Positions 39,097 through 50,454 of a DNA stretch of 64,000 nucleotides are shown one piece after another (positions within the stretch are counted from its first letter, which is position 1; every line of letters begins with the position of its first letter). A model generated the notes under the pieces. It did no database searches, had not been told where the DNA came from, and saw only the letters and a list, made by a program, of their open reading frames with translations. The DNA lies in the NCBI RefSeq assembly GCF_016625195.1, contig NZ_JACVUP010000001.1, positions 124,001-188,000 on the forward strand, written 5' to 3'. The stretch comes from Erwinia sp. S63 (GTDB taxonomy: Bacteria > Pseudomonadota > Gammaproteobacteria > Enterobacterales > Enterobacteriaceae). Both the position numbers and the translations under genes were made by a program.

Positions 39097-39474
39097 ATGT
39101 TTATGCGCTTGCGCCGCTGGGCACGCTTAATTAAACGTGATGTGCTCACGCTGTGGTTTGCCTGCCGCGATCCGCGTACCCCCTGGTGGTTTAAGCTGCT
39201 GGCATTTGGCATTGTCGCCTATGCACTCAGCCCCATCGATCTCATTCCTGATTTCATTCCCATTATCGGCTTGCTCGACGACGCCATCATCGTCCCGCTG
39301 GGTGTAATCATCCTGTTGCGTTTGCTCCCGCGTGAAATTCGCATCAGCAGCGCAGAACGCGCTGATGTACAGCGGGCACGCGGCAAGAAGATCGTCAGCT
39401 GGGCAGGATTCTTCCTGACGGTGATCGTCTGGTTAGCGGTGGTGGCTTATCTTGTGAAGCGTTACGCAATGTGA
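39097..39474 (+). CDS. DUF1232 (YkvA-type) membrane protein
   Basis: 125-residue protein with the DUF1232 core ALSPIDLIPDFIPIIGLLDD near residues 48-67, preceded by a basic amphipathic N terminus and followed by a C-terminal membrane helix (AGFFLTVIVWLAVVAYLV). Function unknown; family members are small membrane-associated proteins. AAGGAAG gives a good ribosome site seven bases before the ATG. yeiE starts nine bases beyond its stop, so the two are likely co-transcribed, a link not present in E. coli. Confidence 0.88.
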   Translation: MFMRLRRWARLIKRDVLTLWFACRDPRTPWWFKLLAFGIVAYALSPIDLIPDFIPIIGLLDDAIIVPLGVIILLRLLPREIRISSAERADVQRARGKKIVSWAGFFLTVIVWLAVVAYLVKRYAM

Positions 39475-39483
39475 GGAGGGCGC

Positions 39484-40350
39484 ATGCATATCACGCTGCG
39501 TCAGATTGAAGTCTTTACCGAAGTGCTGAAAAGCGGATCAACCACGCAGGCCTCGCAGGTGCTGGCACTGTCACAATCAGCAGTGAGTGCGGCGCTGGCC
39601 GATCTGGAAAACCAACTCGGGGTGCAACTGTTCGATCGCGTCGGCAAACGACTGGCGCTGAATGAGCATGGCCGTCTGCTCTATCCGCGTGCGGTAGGAT
39701 TACTGGAACAGGCCGGCGAGATCGAACAGCTGTTTAAAGAGGATAATGGCGCCATCCGTCTGTTTGCCAGCAGCACCATTGGCAACTACTTACTGCCAGG
39801 GATGATCGCCGCTTATCGTCGTGACTTCCCTACGCTGCCGCTCGAACTTAGCGTCGGCAACAGCCAGGATGCGATTAACGCAGTAGCGGATTTCCGTGTG
39901 GATATCGGCCTGATTGAAGGGCCGTGTCACGAGCCGGATATCGTTAGCGAAGCATGGCTGGAAGATGAACTGGTGGTGTTTGCCGCGCCTGATGCAGAGA
40001 TCCTGCAACAGCCGATTACGCTGGCATCACTGGCGGCCGCCCCCTGGATCCTGCGTGAGCGCGGTTCGGGCACGCGTGAAATTGTCGATTACCTGCTGTT
40101 GTCTCACCTGCCGCAGTTTCAACTCGGCATGGAGCTGGGCAATTCCGAGGCAATCAAACATGCGGTGCGACACGGCATGGGCATCAGCTGTTTATCGCGC
40201 CGGGTGATCAGCGATCTGCTGGAGGCAGGCACGCTGGTGGAAGTGGCTGTACCCTTACCACGCCTGACGCGCACGCTGTATCGCATTCATCATCGTCAGA
40301 AGCATTTGTCAAAAGCGTTAAACCGCTTTCTCTCCTACTGCCGCGAGTAA
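39484..40350 (+). CDS. yeiE: LysR-type regulator YeiE
   Basis: LTTR with N-terminal winged HTH ([29 protein letters not shown]) and a C-terminal effector domain ([33 protein letters not shown]; key blocks [33 protein letters not shown]). 288 residues, close to E. coli YeiE (293). Reported roles in relatives concern sulfite tolerance and iron-limited growth; its regulon here is not known. Stands before lysP as in E. coli, behind a DUF1232 gene. Confidence 0.93.
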   Translation: MHITLRQIEVFTEVLKSGSTTQASQVLALSQSAVSAALADLENQLGVQLFDRVGKRLALNEHGRLLYPRAVGLLEQAGEIEQLFKEDNGAIRLFASSTIGNYLLPGMIAAYRRDFPTLPLELSVGNSQDAINAVADFRVDIGLIEGPCHEPDIVSEAWLEDELVVFAAPDAEILQQPITLASLAAAPWILRERGSGTREIVDYLLLSHLPQFQLGMELGNSEAIKHAVRHGMGISCLSRRVISDLLEAGTLVEVAVPLPRLTRTLYRIHHRQKHLSKALNRFLSYCRE

Positions 40351-40487
40351 TCGCGGCTGTCATTACGTGAGCGGCTAATAATTTCGCGCCGATTATGAAG
40401 GTAACTAATAACCCGACGTGAATGCTATACAGCCTGGGGTTAGCTGCTACAATCGCGCCTTATTTTTATCCAGCATAGCGTTTACAC

Positions 40488-41954
40488 ATGCATAATGACT
40501 CAAAAACAACACAACAACCTGGGCTGCGCCGTGAATTAAAAGCGCGCCATCTCACCATGATCGCCATCGGCGGTTCAATTGGCACCGGCCTGTTTGTCGC
40601 CTCGGGTGCCACCATTTCTCAGGCAGGACCCGGTGGCGCATTACTCTCTTACGCGCTGATTGGCCTGATGGTTTACTTCCTGATGACCAGCCTCGGCGAA
40701 CTGGCGGCGTTTATGCCGGTTTCTGGCTCCTTCGCCACCTACGGCTCTAAATACGTTGAAGAAGGCTTCGGCTTCGCGCTGGGCTGGAACTACTGGTACA
40801 ACTGGGCGGTCACCATCGCCGTTGATCTCGTCGCCTCGCAACTGGTGATGAACTACTGGTTCCCGGATACGCCGGGCTGGATCTGGAGCGCGCTGTTCCT
40901 GGGTCTGATGTTCCTGCTCAACTACATTTCCGTCAAAGGCTTCGGCGAAGCGGAATACTGGTTCTCGCTGATCAAAGTCGCCACCGTCATCATCTTTATC
41001 GTGGTGGGTGTGCTGATGATCGTCGGTATCATGCGCGGTGCAGAAAACGCCGGTTGGCATAACTGGACCGTGGGCGACGCACCTTTTGCCGGCGGTTTTG
41101 CCGCGATGATTGGCGTGGCGATGATTGTCGGCTTCTCGTTCCAGGGTACAGAGTTGATCGGCATCGCAGCCGGTGAATCACAGGATCCCGCGAAAAATAT
41201 TCCACGCGCCGTGCGTCAAGTGTTCTGGCGTATTCTGCTGTTCTATATCTTTGCGATTCTGATTATTAGCCTGATTCTGCCGTACACCGATCCGAAACTG
41301 CTGCATAACGATGTCACCGATATCGCCATCAGCCCGTTCACGCTGGTGTTCCAGAATGCCGGATTACTGTCGGCAGCGGCAGTAATGAACGCGGTGATCC
41401 TGACGGCGGTGCTGTCAGCGGGTAACTCAGGCATGTACGCTTCAACGCGCATGCTGTTCAACCTGGCGCAGGAAGGCAAAGCCCCACGTATTTTTGCCAA
41501 ACTGTCGAAAGGCGGTGTGCCGCGTAATGCCCTGATTGCCACCACCGTGGTAGCGGGTTTGTGCTTCCTGAGCTCGAAGTTCGGCAACCAGGAAGTCTAT
41601 CTGTGGCTGTTGAATACCTCAGGCATGACCGGCTTTATCGCCTGGCTCGGTATTGCGATTAGCCACTACCGCTTCCGTCGCGGCTACGTGGCGCAAGGGC
41701 ATGATTTAGCGGCTCTGCCATACCGTTCCGGCTTCTTCCCGCTGGGTCCGATTTTCGCCTTCGTGCTGTGCCTGATTATTACACTGGGTCAGAACTACCA
41801 GGCGTTTCTGGCGGATCGTATTGACTGGTATGGCGTGGCGGCGACTTACATCGGCATTCCGCTGTTCCTGCTGATTTGGCTCGGTTACAAGCTGGCACGC
41901 GGCTCGCGCTTCGTGAAATACAGCGAGATGGAATTCCCGACGTTTAAAGAGTAA
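40488..41954 (+). CDS. lysP: Lysine-specific permease LysP
   Basis: APC-family proton/lysine symporter; in E. coli it also acts as co-sensor with CadC. 488 residues (489 in E. coli) and 12 membrane helices. Family blocks GLRRELKARHLTMIAIGGSIG, GFSFQGTELIGIAAGES and LNTSGMTGFIAWLGIAISHYR. The start has no strong ribosome site but aligns with E. coli. TACAAT at 40448-40453 may be its -10. Strong terminator downstream. Confidence 0.96.
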   Translation: MHNDSKTTQQPGLRRELKARHLTMIAIGGSIGTGLFVASGATISQAGPGGALLSYALIGLMVYFLMTSLGELAAFMPVSGSFATYGSKYVEEGFGFALGWNYWYNWAVTIAVDLVASQLVMNYWFPDTPGWIWSALFLGLMFLLNYISVKGFGEAEYWFSLIKVATVIIFIVVGVLMIVGIMRGAENAGWHNWTVGDAPFAGGFAAMIGVAMIVGFSFQGTELIGIAAGESQDPAKNIPRAVRQVFWRILLFYIFAILIISLILPYTDPKLLHNDVTDIAISPFTLVFQNAGLLSAAAVMNAVILTAVLSAGNSGMYASTRMLFNLAQEGKAPRIFAKLSKGGVPRNALIATTVVAGLCFLSSKFGNQEVYLWLLNTSGMTGFIAWLGIAISHYRFRRGYVAQGHDLAALPYRSGFFPLGPIFAFVLCLIITLGQNYQAFLADRIDWYGVAATYIGIPLFLLIWLGYKLARGSRFVKYSEMEFPTFKE

Positions 41955-41975
41955 TGCGTTAAACGTGAGTGACAT

Positions 41976-42009
41976 AACGCCGCTGCCTTTGGCTAGCGGC
42001 GTTTTTTTT
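41976..42009 (+). terminator. Intrinsic terminator after lysP
   Basis: AACGCCGCT / AGCGGCGTT stem, the loop containing a small GCC-TTT-GGC stem, then eight T. Confidence 0.93.
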
Positions 42010-42061
42010 GGCAAAGATGAACCGTGTTACAACGTTTTGGGCTTTGTCATACAGATATAAT

Positions 42062-42076
42062 TGATAATTATTATCA
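42062..42076 (+). promoter_or_regulatory. Fur box upstream of the iron-type ABC importer
   Basis: TGATAATTATTATCA is a perfect 7-1-7 inverted repeat, the ideal Fur half-site arrangement. It ends 51 bp before the permease start, so Fe-Fur should repress the two-gene operon. Confidence 0.9.
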
Positions 42077-42127
42077 CCTGCACTATTGTGGCTGCCGTTA
42101 TGATTTCGATAAGAAACAGGTAGAACA

Positions 42128-43207
42128 ATGCAGACCACGGATTCCGCGCTGCTGGCGGAAAATAACCGCGAAGCCGATACCATGACGCGTTATCGTCAGG
42201 TGTTACGTCAGCGCCTGATGCTGATTGGCGTACTGGTGCTGGCAATACTGGCGTCAGTGATTCTTGATTTCACGCTTGGCCCGGCTGGGCTCTCCCTCGA
42301 CACCCTGTGGCAAACGCTCACCCATCCTGATGCAGTGGATGCGGGCACGCGCGTGATCGTCTGGGATATCCGCTTACCTTATGCGTTGATGGCTGTCGTC
42401 GTCGGCTTTTCGCTGGGTCTGGCGGGTGCTGAGATGCAAACTATCCTCAATAACCCACTGGCGAGTCCGTTTACGCTTGGCGTCTCTTCTGCGGCAGCCT
42501 TTGGCGCGGCGCTGGCCATTATTCTCGGCATCGGTATTCCCGGTGTGCCAGACCAGTGGTTTATCTCGGCGAACGCCTTTGTGTTTGCGCTGTTTGCCGC
42601 ACTGATGCTGGATGGCGTGACGCGCTGGACCAAAGTGTCCACTTCAGGCGTGGTGCTGTTCGGCATCGCGCTGGTGTTCACCTTCAATGCGCTGGTTTCC
42701 ATGATGCAGTTCATCGCCAGTGAGGATACCTTGCAGGGCCTGGTGTTCTGGACCATGGGCAGCCTGGCGCGTGCTTCGTGGGAAAAACTCGGCGTGCTCA
42801 CGGCGGCTTTCGCCATCCTGATCCCATTCTCGATGCTCAGCAGTTGGAAACTGACCGCGCTGCGCCTCGGTGAAGACCGTGCCGTGAGTTTCGGCATTGA
42901 TGTGCGCCGCTTGCGTCTGGCGACGCTGCTGCGCATCAGTATTCTCTCCGCGCTGGCGGTGGCTTTTGTCGGGCCGATTGGCTTTATTGGCCTGGTGGCA
43001 CCGCACATCGCTCGCATGATGTTTGGTGAAGATCACCGCTACTATCTGCCGGCCAGTGCGTTGGTCGGTGCACTGGTGCTATCACTGGCCTCGGTAGCGT
43101 CGAAGAACCTGATTCCAGGCGTGATCATTCCGGTGGGTATCGTCACTTCACTGGTTGGCGTGCCGTTCTTCCTGAGTATTATTCTGCGTCATCGGGGGAC
43201 GGTGTAA
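42128..43207 (+). CDS. FecCD-family iron(-siderophore) ABC permease
   Basis: Inner-membrane permease of the BtuC/FecCD/FepD group. About nine to ten helices; family blocks DIRLPYALMAVVVGFSLGLAG, TLGVSSAAAFGA, FVGPIGFIGLVAPHIARMMFG and PVGIVTSLVGVPFFL. 359 residues with a short hydrophilic N-terminal extension. The stop overlaps the next start (TAATG). No substrate-binding protein or TonB receptor is adjacent, so it must borrow one encoded elsewhere. Iron as substrate is inferred from family and the Fur box. It occupies the place of cirA in E. coli. Confidence 0.9.
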   Translation: MQTTDSALLAENNREADTMTRYRQVLRQRLMLIGVLVLAILASVILDFTLGPAGLSLDTLWQTLTHPDAVDAGTRVIVWDIRLPYALMAVVVGFSLGLAGAEMQTILNNPLASPFTLGVSSAAAFGAALAIILGIGIPGVPDQWFISANAFVFALFAALMLDGVTRWTKVSTSGVVLFGIALVFTFNALVSMMQFIASEDTLQGLVFWTMGSLARASWEKLGVLTAAFAILIPFSMLSSWKLTALRLGEDRAVSFGIDVRRLRLATLLRISILSALAVAFVGPIGFIGLVAPHIARMMFGEDHRYYLPASALVGALVLSLASVASKNLIPGVIIPVGIVTSLVGVPFFLSIILRHRGTV

Positions 43208-43995
43208 TGGAACAGGGATTAGGTCTCAGCCATTTCTACGCCGGTTATCCGAAGCGTAAAGTCATTGAAGATCTCAACGTGCCGATGCTGCCACGCGGCA
43301 AAATCACCGTATTACTTGGACCTAACGGCTGCGGTAAGTCTACCTTGCTGCGCGCGCTGGCGGGCCTGAGCAAAGGGCAGGGCGAACTGTGGTTGAATGG
43401 CGAAGAGCTGATGTCACAGCCGTTTGCGCGCCGTGCCCAGCGCGTGGTGTATCTGCCGCAAAGTTTGCCGGCAGGCGTGCATCTGCATGTGCTGGAGTCA
43501 ATCATCGTGGCGCAGCGTGCGTCCGGTGGCTTACACAGCGCATCAAGTGAAGCCGAGATTATGCATCTGCTGGAACAGCTGGGCATTGCCCACTTAGCGA
43601 TGCGTTATCTGGACCAGTTGTCGGGTGGGCAGAAACAGCTGGTGGGTCTGGCGCAATCGCTGATTCGCCGTCCGGAACTGCTGCTGCTGGATGAACCGCT
43701 GAGTGCGCTCGATCTTAATTACCAGTTCCACGTAATGGATCTGGTGCGTCGTGAAACCCGTCTGCGTAATATTGTGACTGTGGTCGTGGTGCATGATATC
43801 AACATCGCACTGCGTCATGCCGATCACGCATTGATGCTGAAAGAGGGCACCTTGCTGGCTGACGGCGAGCCGTCACAGGTAATCACGCCGGACACATTGG
43901 CGCAGGTGTATGGCGTGCGCGGGCGTATTGAACACTGCTCGCAGGGCATGCCGCAGGTGATGATTGATGGTTTAGTGGCGGAATCGCTGGTCTAA
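43207..43995 (+). CDS. FepC/FecE-type iron ABC transporter ATPase
   Basis: ATPase partner of the preceding permease. Walker A GPNGCGKST, Q-loop YLPQSL, signature LSGGQKQL, Walker B LLLLDEPLSALD, switch His VVVHDIN. 262 residues, the FepC/FhuC size. Translationally coupled to the permease by an overlapping TAATG. Terminal segment GVRGRIEHCSQGMPQVMID is typical of the siderophore-transporter subclass. Confidence 0.92.
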   Translation: MEQGLGLSHFYAGYPKRKVIEDLNVPMLPRGKITVLLGPNGCGKSTLLRALAGLSKGQGELWLNGEELMSQPFARRAQRVVYLPQSLPAGVHLHVLESIIVAQRASGGLHSASSEAEIMHLLEQLGIAHLAMRYLDQLSGGQKQLVGLAQSLIRRPELLLLDEPLSALDLNYQFHVMDLVRRETRLRNIVTVVVVHDINIALRHADHALMLKEGTLLADGEPSQVITPDTLAQVYGVRGRIEHCSQGMPQVMIDGLVAESLV

Positions 43996-44083
43996 ACGCC
44001 GGAAAAGAAGCTCAGGCCCAACATCAAGAAAGGCTGAGGGTGAATGTCGGTGCGGCTTTTAGCCAATCATAGTCAGCCATAGC

Positions 44084-44109
44084 TAAAAAAGGGCGCACCT
44101 GGTGCGCCC
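44084..44109 (-). terminator. Intrinsic terminator after fghA
   Basis: On the minus strand GGGCGCA-CCAGG-TGCGCCC followed by six T. On the plus strand the tail is TTACTG, poor, so the upstream ABC operon may lack its own strong terminator. Confidence 0.88.
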
Positions 44110-44137
44110 TTACTGTATCCACATCAACTGACGTGAT

Positions 44138-44980
44138 CTACACCAACAGATGCTTCGCGTGGAACCGCAGATGGTCCTCAACAAAGCTGGCGATAAAGAA
44201 GTAGCTGTGGTCGTAACCCGGCTGCACGCGCAGCTCCAGCGGGAAACCTTGCTCACGTGCTACCGCTTCCAGACGATCCGGACGCAGCTGATCGGCGAGG
44301 AACTGATCGCTATCACCCTGATCGATCAGAATCGGTAAGCGCTGTTCCACTTCACGCATCAGCAGGCAACTGTCCCACTCGCGCCAGGTCTGGCGATCTT
44401 CACCCAGATAGGCGGTGAACGCTTTTTGTCCCCACGGCACTTCGGCTGGATTGACGATTGGAGCGAACGCAGATGCCGAAGCAAAACGTCCACCCTGACG
44501 CAACGCCAATACCAGCGCGCCATGGCCGCCCATCGAATGACCCATTACCGACTGACGATCGCTCACTTTGAAGTTGTCCGCCACCAGGGCCGGCAACTCC
44601 TCGCTGAGATAATCGAACATACGATAGTGCGCCGCCCAGGGCTGCTGCGTGGCGTTGAGGTAAAAACCTGCGCCCTGACCGAGATCGTAACCGCTGTCGT
44701 TGGCCACTGCGTCACCGCGCGGGCTGGTATCCGGCATAATCAGCACCAGGCCCAGCTCAGCGGCAACACGCTGCGCACCGGCTTTGGTGGTGAAGTTCTC
44801 GTCGGTACAGGTTAGTCCGGCGAGAAACCATACCACCGGCGGCGGCGTGTCATCCTGCGGTGGCGGCAGGAAAATGCTGAAGGTCATCGGGCAGTTCAGC
44901 ACCGCCGACTGATGACGCCAGCGCTGCTGCCAGCCGCCGAAGATACGATGTTCTTCCAGCAGTTCCAGAGTGGATGCCAT
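44138..44980 (-). CDS. fghA: S-formylglutathione hydrolase
   Basis: Serine esterase that splits S-formylglutathione into formate and glutathione, the second step of glutathione-dependent formaldehyde removal. Alpha/beta hydrolase with nucleophile S149 (MGHSMGGHG), acid D223 or D225 ([10 protein letters not shown]) and H258 (GYDHSYFF); oxyanion region [12 protein letters not shown]. 280 residues. Equivalent to E. coli YeiG. Lies 12 bp after frmA, so the two pathway enzymes are co-transcribed here. Confidence 0.95.
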   Translation of the reverse strand: MASTLELLEEHRIFGGWQQRWRHQSAVLNCPMTFSIFLPPPQDDTPPPVVWFLAGLTCTDENFTTKAGAQRVAAELGLVLIMPDTSPRGDAVANDSGYDLGQGAGFYLNATQQPWAAHYRMFDYLSEELPALVADNFKVSDRQSVMGHSMGGHGALVLALRQGGRFASASAFAPIVNPAEVPWGQKAFTAYLGEDRQTWREWDSCLLMREVEQRLPILIDQGDSDQFLADQLRPDRLEAVAREQGFPLELRVQPGYDHSYFFIASFVEDHLRFHAKHLLV

Positions 44981-44992
44981 AACGCCTCCTTT

Positions 44993-47075
<2,083 letters not shown>

Positions 47076-47109
47076 ATTCTCTTTCCGTAAACAACTTGGT
47101 TAATATTAT

Positions 47110-47122
47110 TCACTTTTCGTGA
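47110..47122. promoter_or_regulatory. Possible LysR operator in the lysR/MFS spacer
   Basis: TCACTTTTCGTGA, a small symmetrical site (TCAC-5-GTGA) in the middle of the divergent spacer, where LTTR sites usually lie. No experimental or comparative support. Confidence 0.3.
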
Positions 47123-47179
47123 GTGTAATCGTCATGCATGCTAATAACAAGTGCTAAAAGAATCTGAACGGGAGTGGAA

Positions 47180-48310
47180 ATGGCTTTTCGTGTCGCGCTG
47201 AGCGCGTTTTTAAGTTTAGTGGTTGCGATGGGGATTGGGCGATTTGCTTTCACCCCGCAGGTGCCACTGATGATTCAGGACCATCAGTTAACGCTGACCA
47301 GCGCCAGTCTGGTGGCGGCGCTCAACTATCTTGGTTATCTGTGTGGCTCCTTTGATGCCATGCGCGCGCATAAGCGTGTCGAATGGCGGCTGCAGGCTGG
47401 CGTATGGGGCGCAGTGATTCTGACGCTGCTGTCTGCCTGCGTCAGCGGGCCGTGGCTGCACGGTTTGATCCGCTTTGTGATTGGCGGTGCCAGCGGTTGG
47501 GCGATGGTGCTGATCGCTGCGTGGAGCAATGAACAACTGCTGCATCATGGACGGCCAGGCTTGTCGGCGGCGGTGTTTGCCGGACCCGGCACCGGGATTT
47601 TCATCAGCGGAATGCTGGCGGTGGCGCTGCATGCCAGCGGTGCCAGCGCGGCACTGGGCTGGGCGGCTTATGGTTTGCTGGCGCTGCTGTTCATCGCCGC
47701 CATTGCGCGTTTTTTACCGCGCACGGGACAGTTACATCGTCCCGATCAGGCGCCTGCGCCGCTGGTGCTCAACGGTAACCTGAAACGCCTGGTGCTGAGC
47801 TACAGCCTCGCCGGTTTTGGTTATATTCTTCCTGCGACCTTCTTGTCGCAGATGACCGCCGCGCGTTTCCCGGACAGTGCGCTGGCGCAGTTTGTCTGGC
47901 CGGTGTTTGGCGGCGCGGCGGTGATCGGCATTGTGCTCGGCATTTTGACGCGGCGCTGGGGCAGCAGCCATCTGCGGCTGGTGATCGTGCTCTGGGCGCA
48001 GGCTTTGGGCGTGATCTCGGCAATTGTCCTGCCAGGGCTGGATGGGCTGTTGATTAGCGCGCTGTTAGTCGGCGGCGGATTCTTATGCGTGGTACAGCTG
48101 ACGCTGCAATACGGCCGTGAGCTGGCGCCGCATCATGCGCGCTATCTGGCCGGGCTGCTGACCACTGGCTACGCGGTCGGGCAATTGGGCGGGCCGCTGC
48201 TGTCATGGATCTCCAGTTTGCTGTGGCATCGCCTCGATCCTGCCTTGTGGGTGGCGGGTGGCGCACTGATTCTGGCGGGCTTACTGGTGTTACGCCGTTC
48301 GGCACCATGA
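47180..48310 (+). CDS. MFS transporter, YbfB/YjiJ family
   Basis: MFS_4 (YbfB/YjiJ) type permease: GIGRFAFTPQVPLMI in TM1, AALNYLGYLCGS in TM2, FAGPGTGIFISG in the middle, GYILPATFLSQM after the central loop. About 12 helices, 376 residues. GGGAG five bases before the ATG chooses it over an in-frame GTG two codons earlier. Substrate unknown. Divergently arranged with the LysR gene, its probable regulator. Confidence 0.87.
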   Translation: MAFRVALSAFLSLVVAMGIGRFAFTPQVPLMIQDHQLTLTSASLVAALNYLGYLCGSFDAMRAHKRVEWRLQAGVWGAVILTLLSACVSGPWLHGLIRFVIGGASGWAMVLIAAWSNEQLLHHGRPGLSAAVFAGPGTGIFISGMLAVALHASGASAALGWAAYGLLALLFIAAIARFLPRTGQLHRPDQAPAPLVLNGNLKRLVLSYSLAGFGYILPATFLSQMTAARFPDSALAQFVWPVFGGAAVIGIVLGILTRRWGSSHLRLVIVLWAQALGVISAIVLPGLDGLLISALLVGGGFLCVVQLTLQYGRELAPHHARYLAGLLTTGYAVGQLGGPLLSWISSLLWHRLDPALWVAGGALILAGLLVLRRSAP

Positions 48311-48435
48311 AAAGCTTTCATCTCCGATTGGATTGATTGCTGGATTACGCGCGCGTTGTGTTTCACAATACGCGCTCAGAATTTCCCCCGCAGGCGACGA
48401 TCTGCGGGCGCATCACCTGCCGGAGAAAGAGTACG

Positions 48436-49101
48436 ATGAGCACCTTAAGTCAGGAAGCCGCCCTGGTTCACGAAGCGCTGCTGGCGCGTGGCCTGGAAAC
48501 GCCGTTACGCGCCCCGGTGCGCGAGATGGATGACGAAACCCGCAAGCGTGAAATCGCCGGTCATATGACCCAAATCATGCAGCTGCTGAATCTGGATCTG
48601 GAAGATGACAGCCTGATGGAGACGCCACATCGCATCGCCAAGATGTACGTGGACGAGATCTTCTCAGGCCTCGATTACGCCAACTTCCCGAAAATCACCG
48701 TCATCGAAAACAAGATGAAGGTGGATGAGATGGTCACCGTGCGTGATATCACCCTGACCAGCACCTGTGAGCACCACTTCGTGATTATCGACGGTAAAGC
48801 CACCGTCGCTTATATCCCGAAAGAGAAGGTGATTGGTCTGTCGAAGATCAACCGCATCGTGCAGTTCTTTGCCCAGCGTCCACAGGTGCAAGAGCGCTTA
48901 ACCCAGCAAGTGCTGGTGGCGCTGCAAACTTTGCTTGGCACCAACAACGTGGCGGTGTCTATTGATGCAGTGCACTACTGCGTGAAAGCGCGCGGCGTGA
49001 AAGATGCCACCAGCGCCACTACCACCACATCACTGGGTGGCCTGTTTAAGTCCAGCCAGAATACGCGCCAGGAGTTCTTACGCGCGGTGCGTCACAGCTA
49101 A
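48436..49101 (+). CDS. folE: GTP cyclohydrolase 1
   Basis: First enzyme of tetrahydrofolate synthesis, GTP to dihydroneopterin triphosphate; forms a decamer in the cytoplasm. Zinc and catalytic residues in TSTCEHHFV and [28 protein letters not shown] is conserved. 221 residues (222 in E. coli). The open frame begins 33 codons upstream, but [19 protein letters not shown] is the family start, with GGAG and AAGAG ahead. yeiB follows after a short hairpin, as in E. coli. Confidence 0.97.
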   Translation: MSTLSQEAALVHEALLARGLETPLRAPVREMDDETRKREIAGHMTQIMQLLNLDLEDDSLMETPHRIAKMYVDEIFSGLDYANFPKITVIENKMKVDEMVTVRDITLTSTCEHHFVIIDGKATVAYIPKEKVIGLSKINRIVQFFAQRPQVQERLTQQVLVALQTLLGTNNVAVSIDAVHYCVKARGVKDATSATTTTSLGGLFKSSQNTRQEFLRAVRHS

Positions 49102-49107
49102 TCCTTT

Positions 49108-49131
49108 GGGCGGCTTATTGCCGCCCGTTTT
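49108..49131 (+). terminator. Terminator or attenuator between folE and yeiB
   Basis: GGGCGGC-TTATT-GCCGCCC then GTTTTCTCTC. The broken T-run suggests partial read-through into yeiB, 20 bp downstream. Confidence 0.65.
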
Positions 49132-49152
49132 CTCTCTCCGTCAGGTCACTCG

Positions 49153-50313
49153 ATGCAACGCTATCTTGCGCTGGATTTCATTCGTGGTTGCGCCATTCTC
49201 GGCATTCTGCTGCTCAATATCGTGGGTTTTGGCTTGCCTTCGGCTGCCTATCTCAATCCGGCGTGGCAGGGCACTATCTCGCTTTCTGATGCCTGGACCT
49301 GGGCGATCATGGATGGCCTGGCGCAACTGAAATTCCTCACGCTGTTTGCGCTGTTGTTTGGCGGTGGCCTTTATCTGCAGATCCCGCGTGGCAGTCGCTG
49401 GATGTCGGCGCGCCTGACGTTGCTGGTGCTGCTGGGTTTCATTCACAGTATCTTCTTCTGGGAAGGGGATATCCTGCTGGATTACGGTCTGACCGGGCTG
49501 ATTATCTGGCGGATGCTGCGAGAAGTGCCTTCGGACAAAGCTCTGCTGCAAACCGGCGTGTTGCTTTATCTGATCGGTTGCGGCGTGCTGCTGGTGTTTT
49601 GGGGCATTTCCAGCCCGGAACCGGGGCGTTCGTGGCTGCCGGGTGCCGCCGATATCGAGTATGAAAGCTACTGGAAACTGGTCGGCGGTTGGGAAGCGAT
49701 TCAGAACCGCCTTGATCATCTCTCATCCGGCTTGATGGCGCTAGCCGCGCAGTACGGCTGGCAGCTGGCGGGATTGATGCTGATTGGCGCGGCGCTGATG
49801 CGCAGTGGCTGGCTGAAAGGCGAGTTCAGTGTGCAGCACTATCGTCGCTCGGCCGCGCTGCTGCTGACGATCGGCTGGCTGATAGCCATTCCCGGCATCG
49901 TGGCGCAGTGGTTACTGGACTGGGAGTTTCGCTGGAGCGGCTTCTTACTGCAGGTGCCGCGCGATCTCGCCAGCCCATTCATCAGTCTCGGCTATGCGGC
50001 GCTTTGCTTTGGCTTCTGGCCGCAAATCGGTGCCACGCGTTTCAGTTATGCGCTGCAATGCGTTGGCCGCATGGCACTCAGCAACTACCTGTTACAGACG
50101 CTGATCTGCACCACGCTGTTCTATCGCTTCAATCTGTTCCTCAAGTTTGATCGCCTACATCTGCTGGCACTGGTCCCGGCTATCTGGTTGGTTAACATCC
50201 TGTTTTCAGTACTCTGGCTGCGCTTTTTCCCGCAGGGCCCAATGGAGTGGATTTGGCGCAAACTGACACGTCTCGCCGCCGGCAAAACGGAACCTTCCTC
50301 CCACATCAGATAA
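49153..50313 (+). CDS. yeiB: DUF418 membrane protein YeiB
   Basis: Polytopic inner-membrane protein of unknown function (DUF418/DUF405). N-terminal LALDFIRGCAILGILLLNI, LKFLTLFALLFGGGLYLQ, and C-terminal GRMALSNYLLQTLI / FFPQGPMEWIWRKLT are the family hallmarks. 386 residues, E. coli 385. Probably expressed in part from the folE promoter. Confidence 0.93.
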   Translation: MQRYLALDFIRGCAILGILLLNIVGFGLPSAAYLNPAWQGTISLSDAWTWAIMDGLAQLKFLTLFALLFGGGLYLQIPRGSRWMSARLTLLVLLGFIHSIFFWEGDILLDYGLTGLIIWRMLREVPSDKALLQTGVLLYLIGCGVLLVFWGISSPEPGRSWLPGAADIEYESYWKLVGGWEAIQNRLDHLSSGLMALAAQYGWQLAGLMLIGAALMRSGWLKGEFSVQHYRRSAALLLTIGWLIAIPGIVAQWLLDWEFRWSGFLLQVPRDLASPFISLGYAALCFGFWPQIGATRFSYALQCVGRMALSNYLLQTLICTTLFYRFNLFLKFDRLHLLALVPAIWLVNILFSVLWLRFFPQGPMEWIWRKLTRLAAGKTEPSSHIR

Positions 50314-50344
50314 TGATGTTCATCACAAAGGTTGCAGATTTGTA

Positions 50345-50378
50345 TGTAACCGTTTTCATCCGTGTGACGTGATTCACG
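50345..50378 (+). promoter_or_regulatory. galS operator and CRP site
   Basis: TGTAACCGTTTTCA (50345-50358) fits the GalR/GalS consensus, and TGTGACGTGATTCACG (50363-50378) fits a CRP site. They lie 77-110 bp before galS, consistent with autoregulation and catabolite control as in E. coli. Confidence 0.8.
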
Positions 50379-50454
50379 CAGTTGAGCAAAATGCCCTGAC
50401 AAAATAGCGCCGTTACGCGCTTGTCGCGCATTTTCTCCTCTGTGGAACAGCTGC

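Noticed and set aside
47288..48308. Antisense ORFs opposite the YjiJ-type MFS gene
   Set aside because: Shadow frames without start signals.
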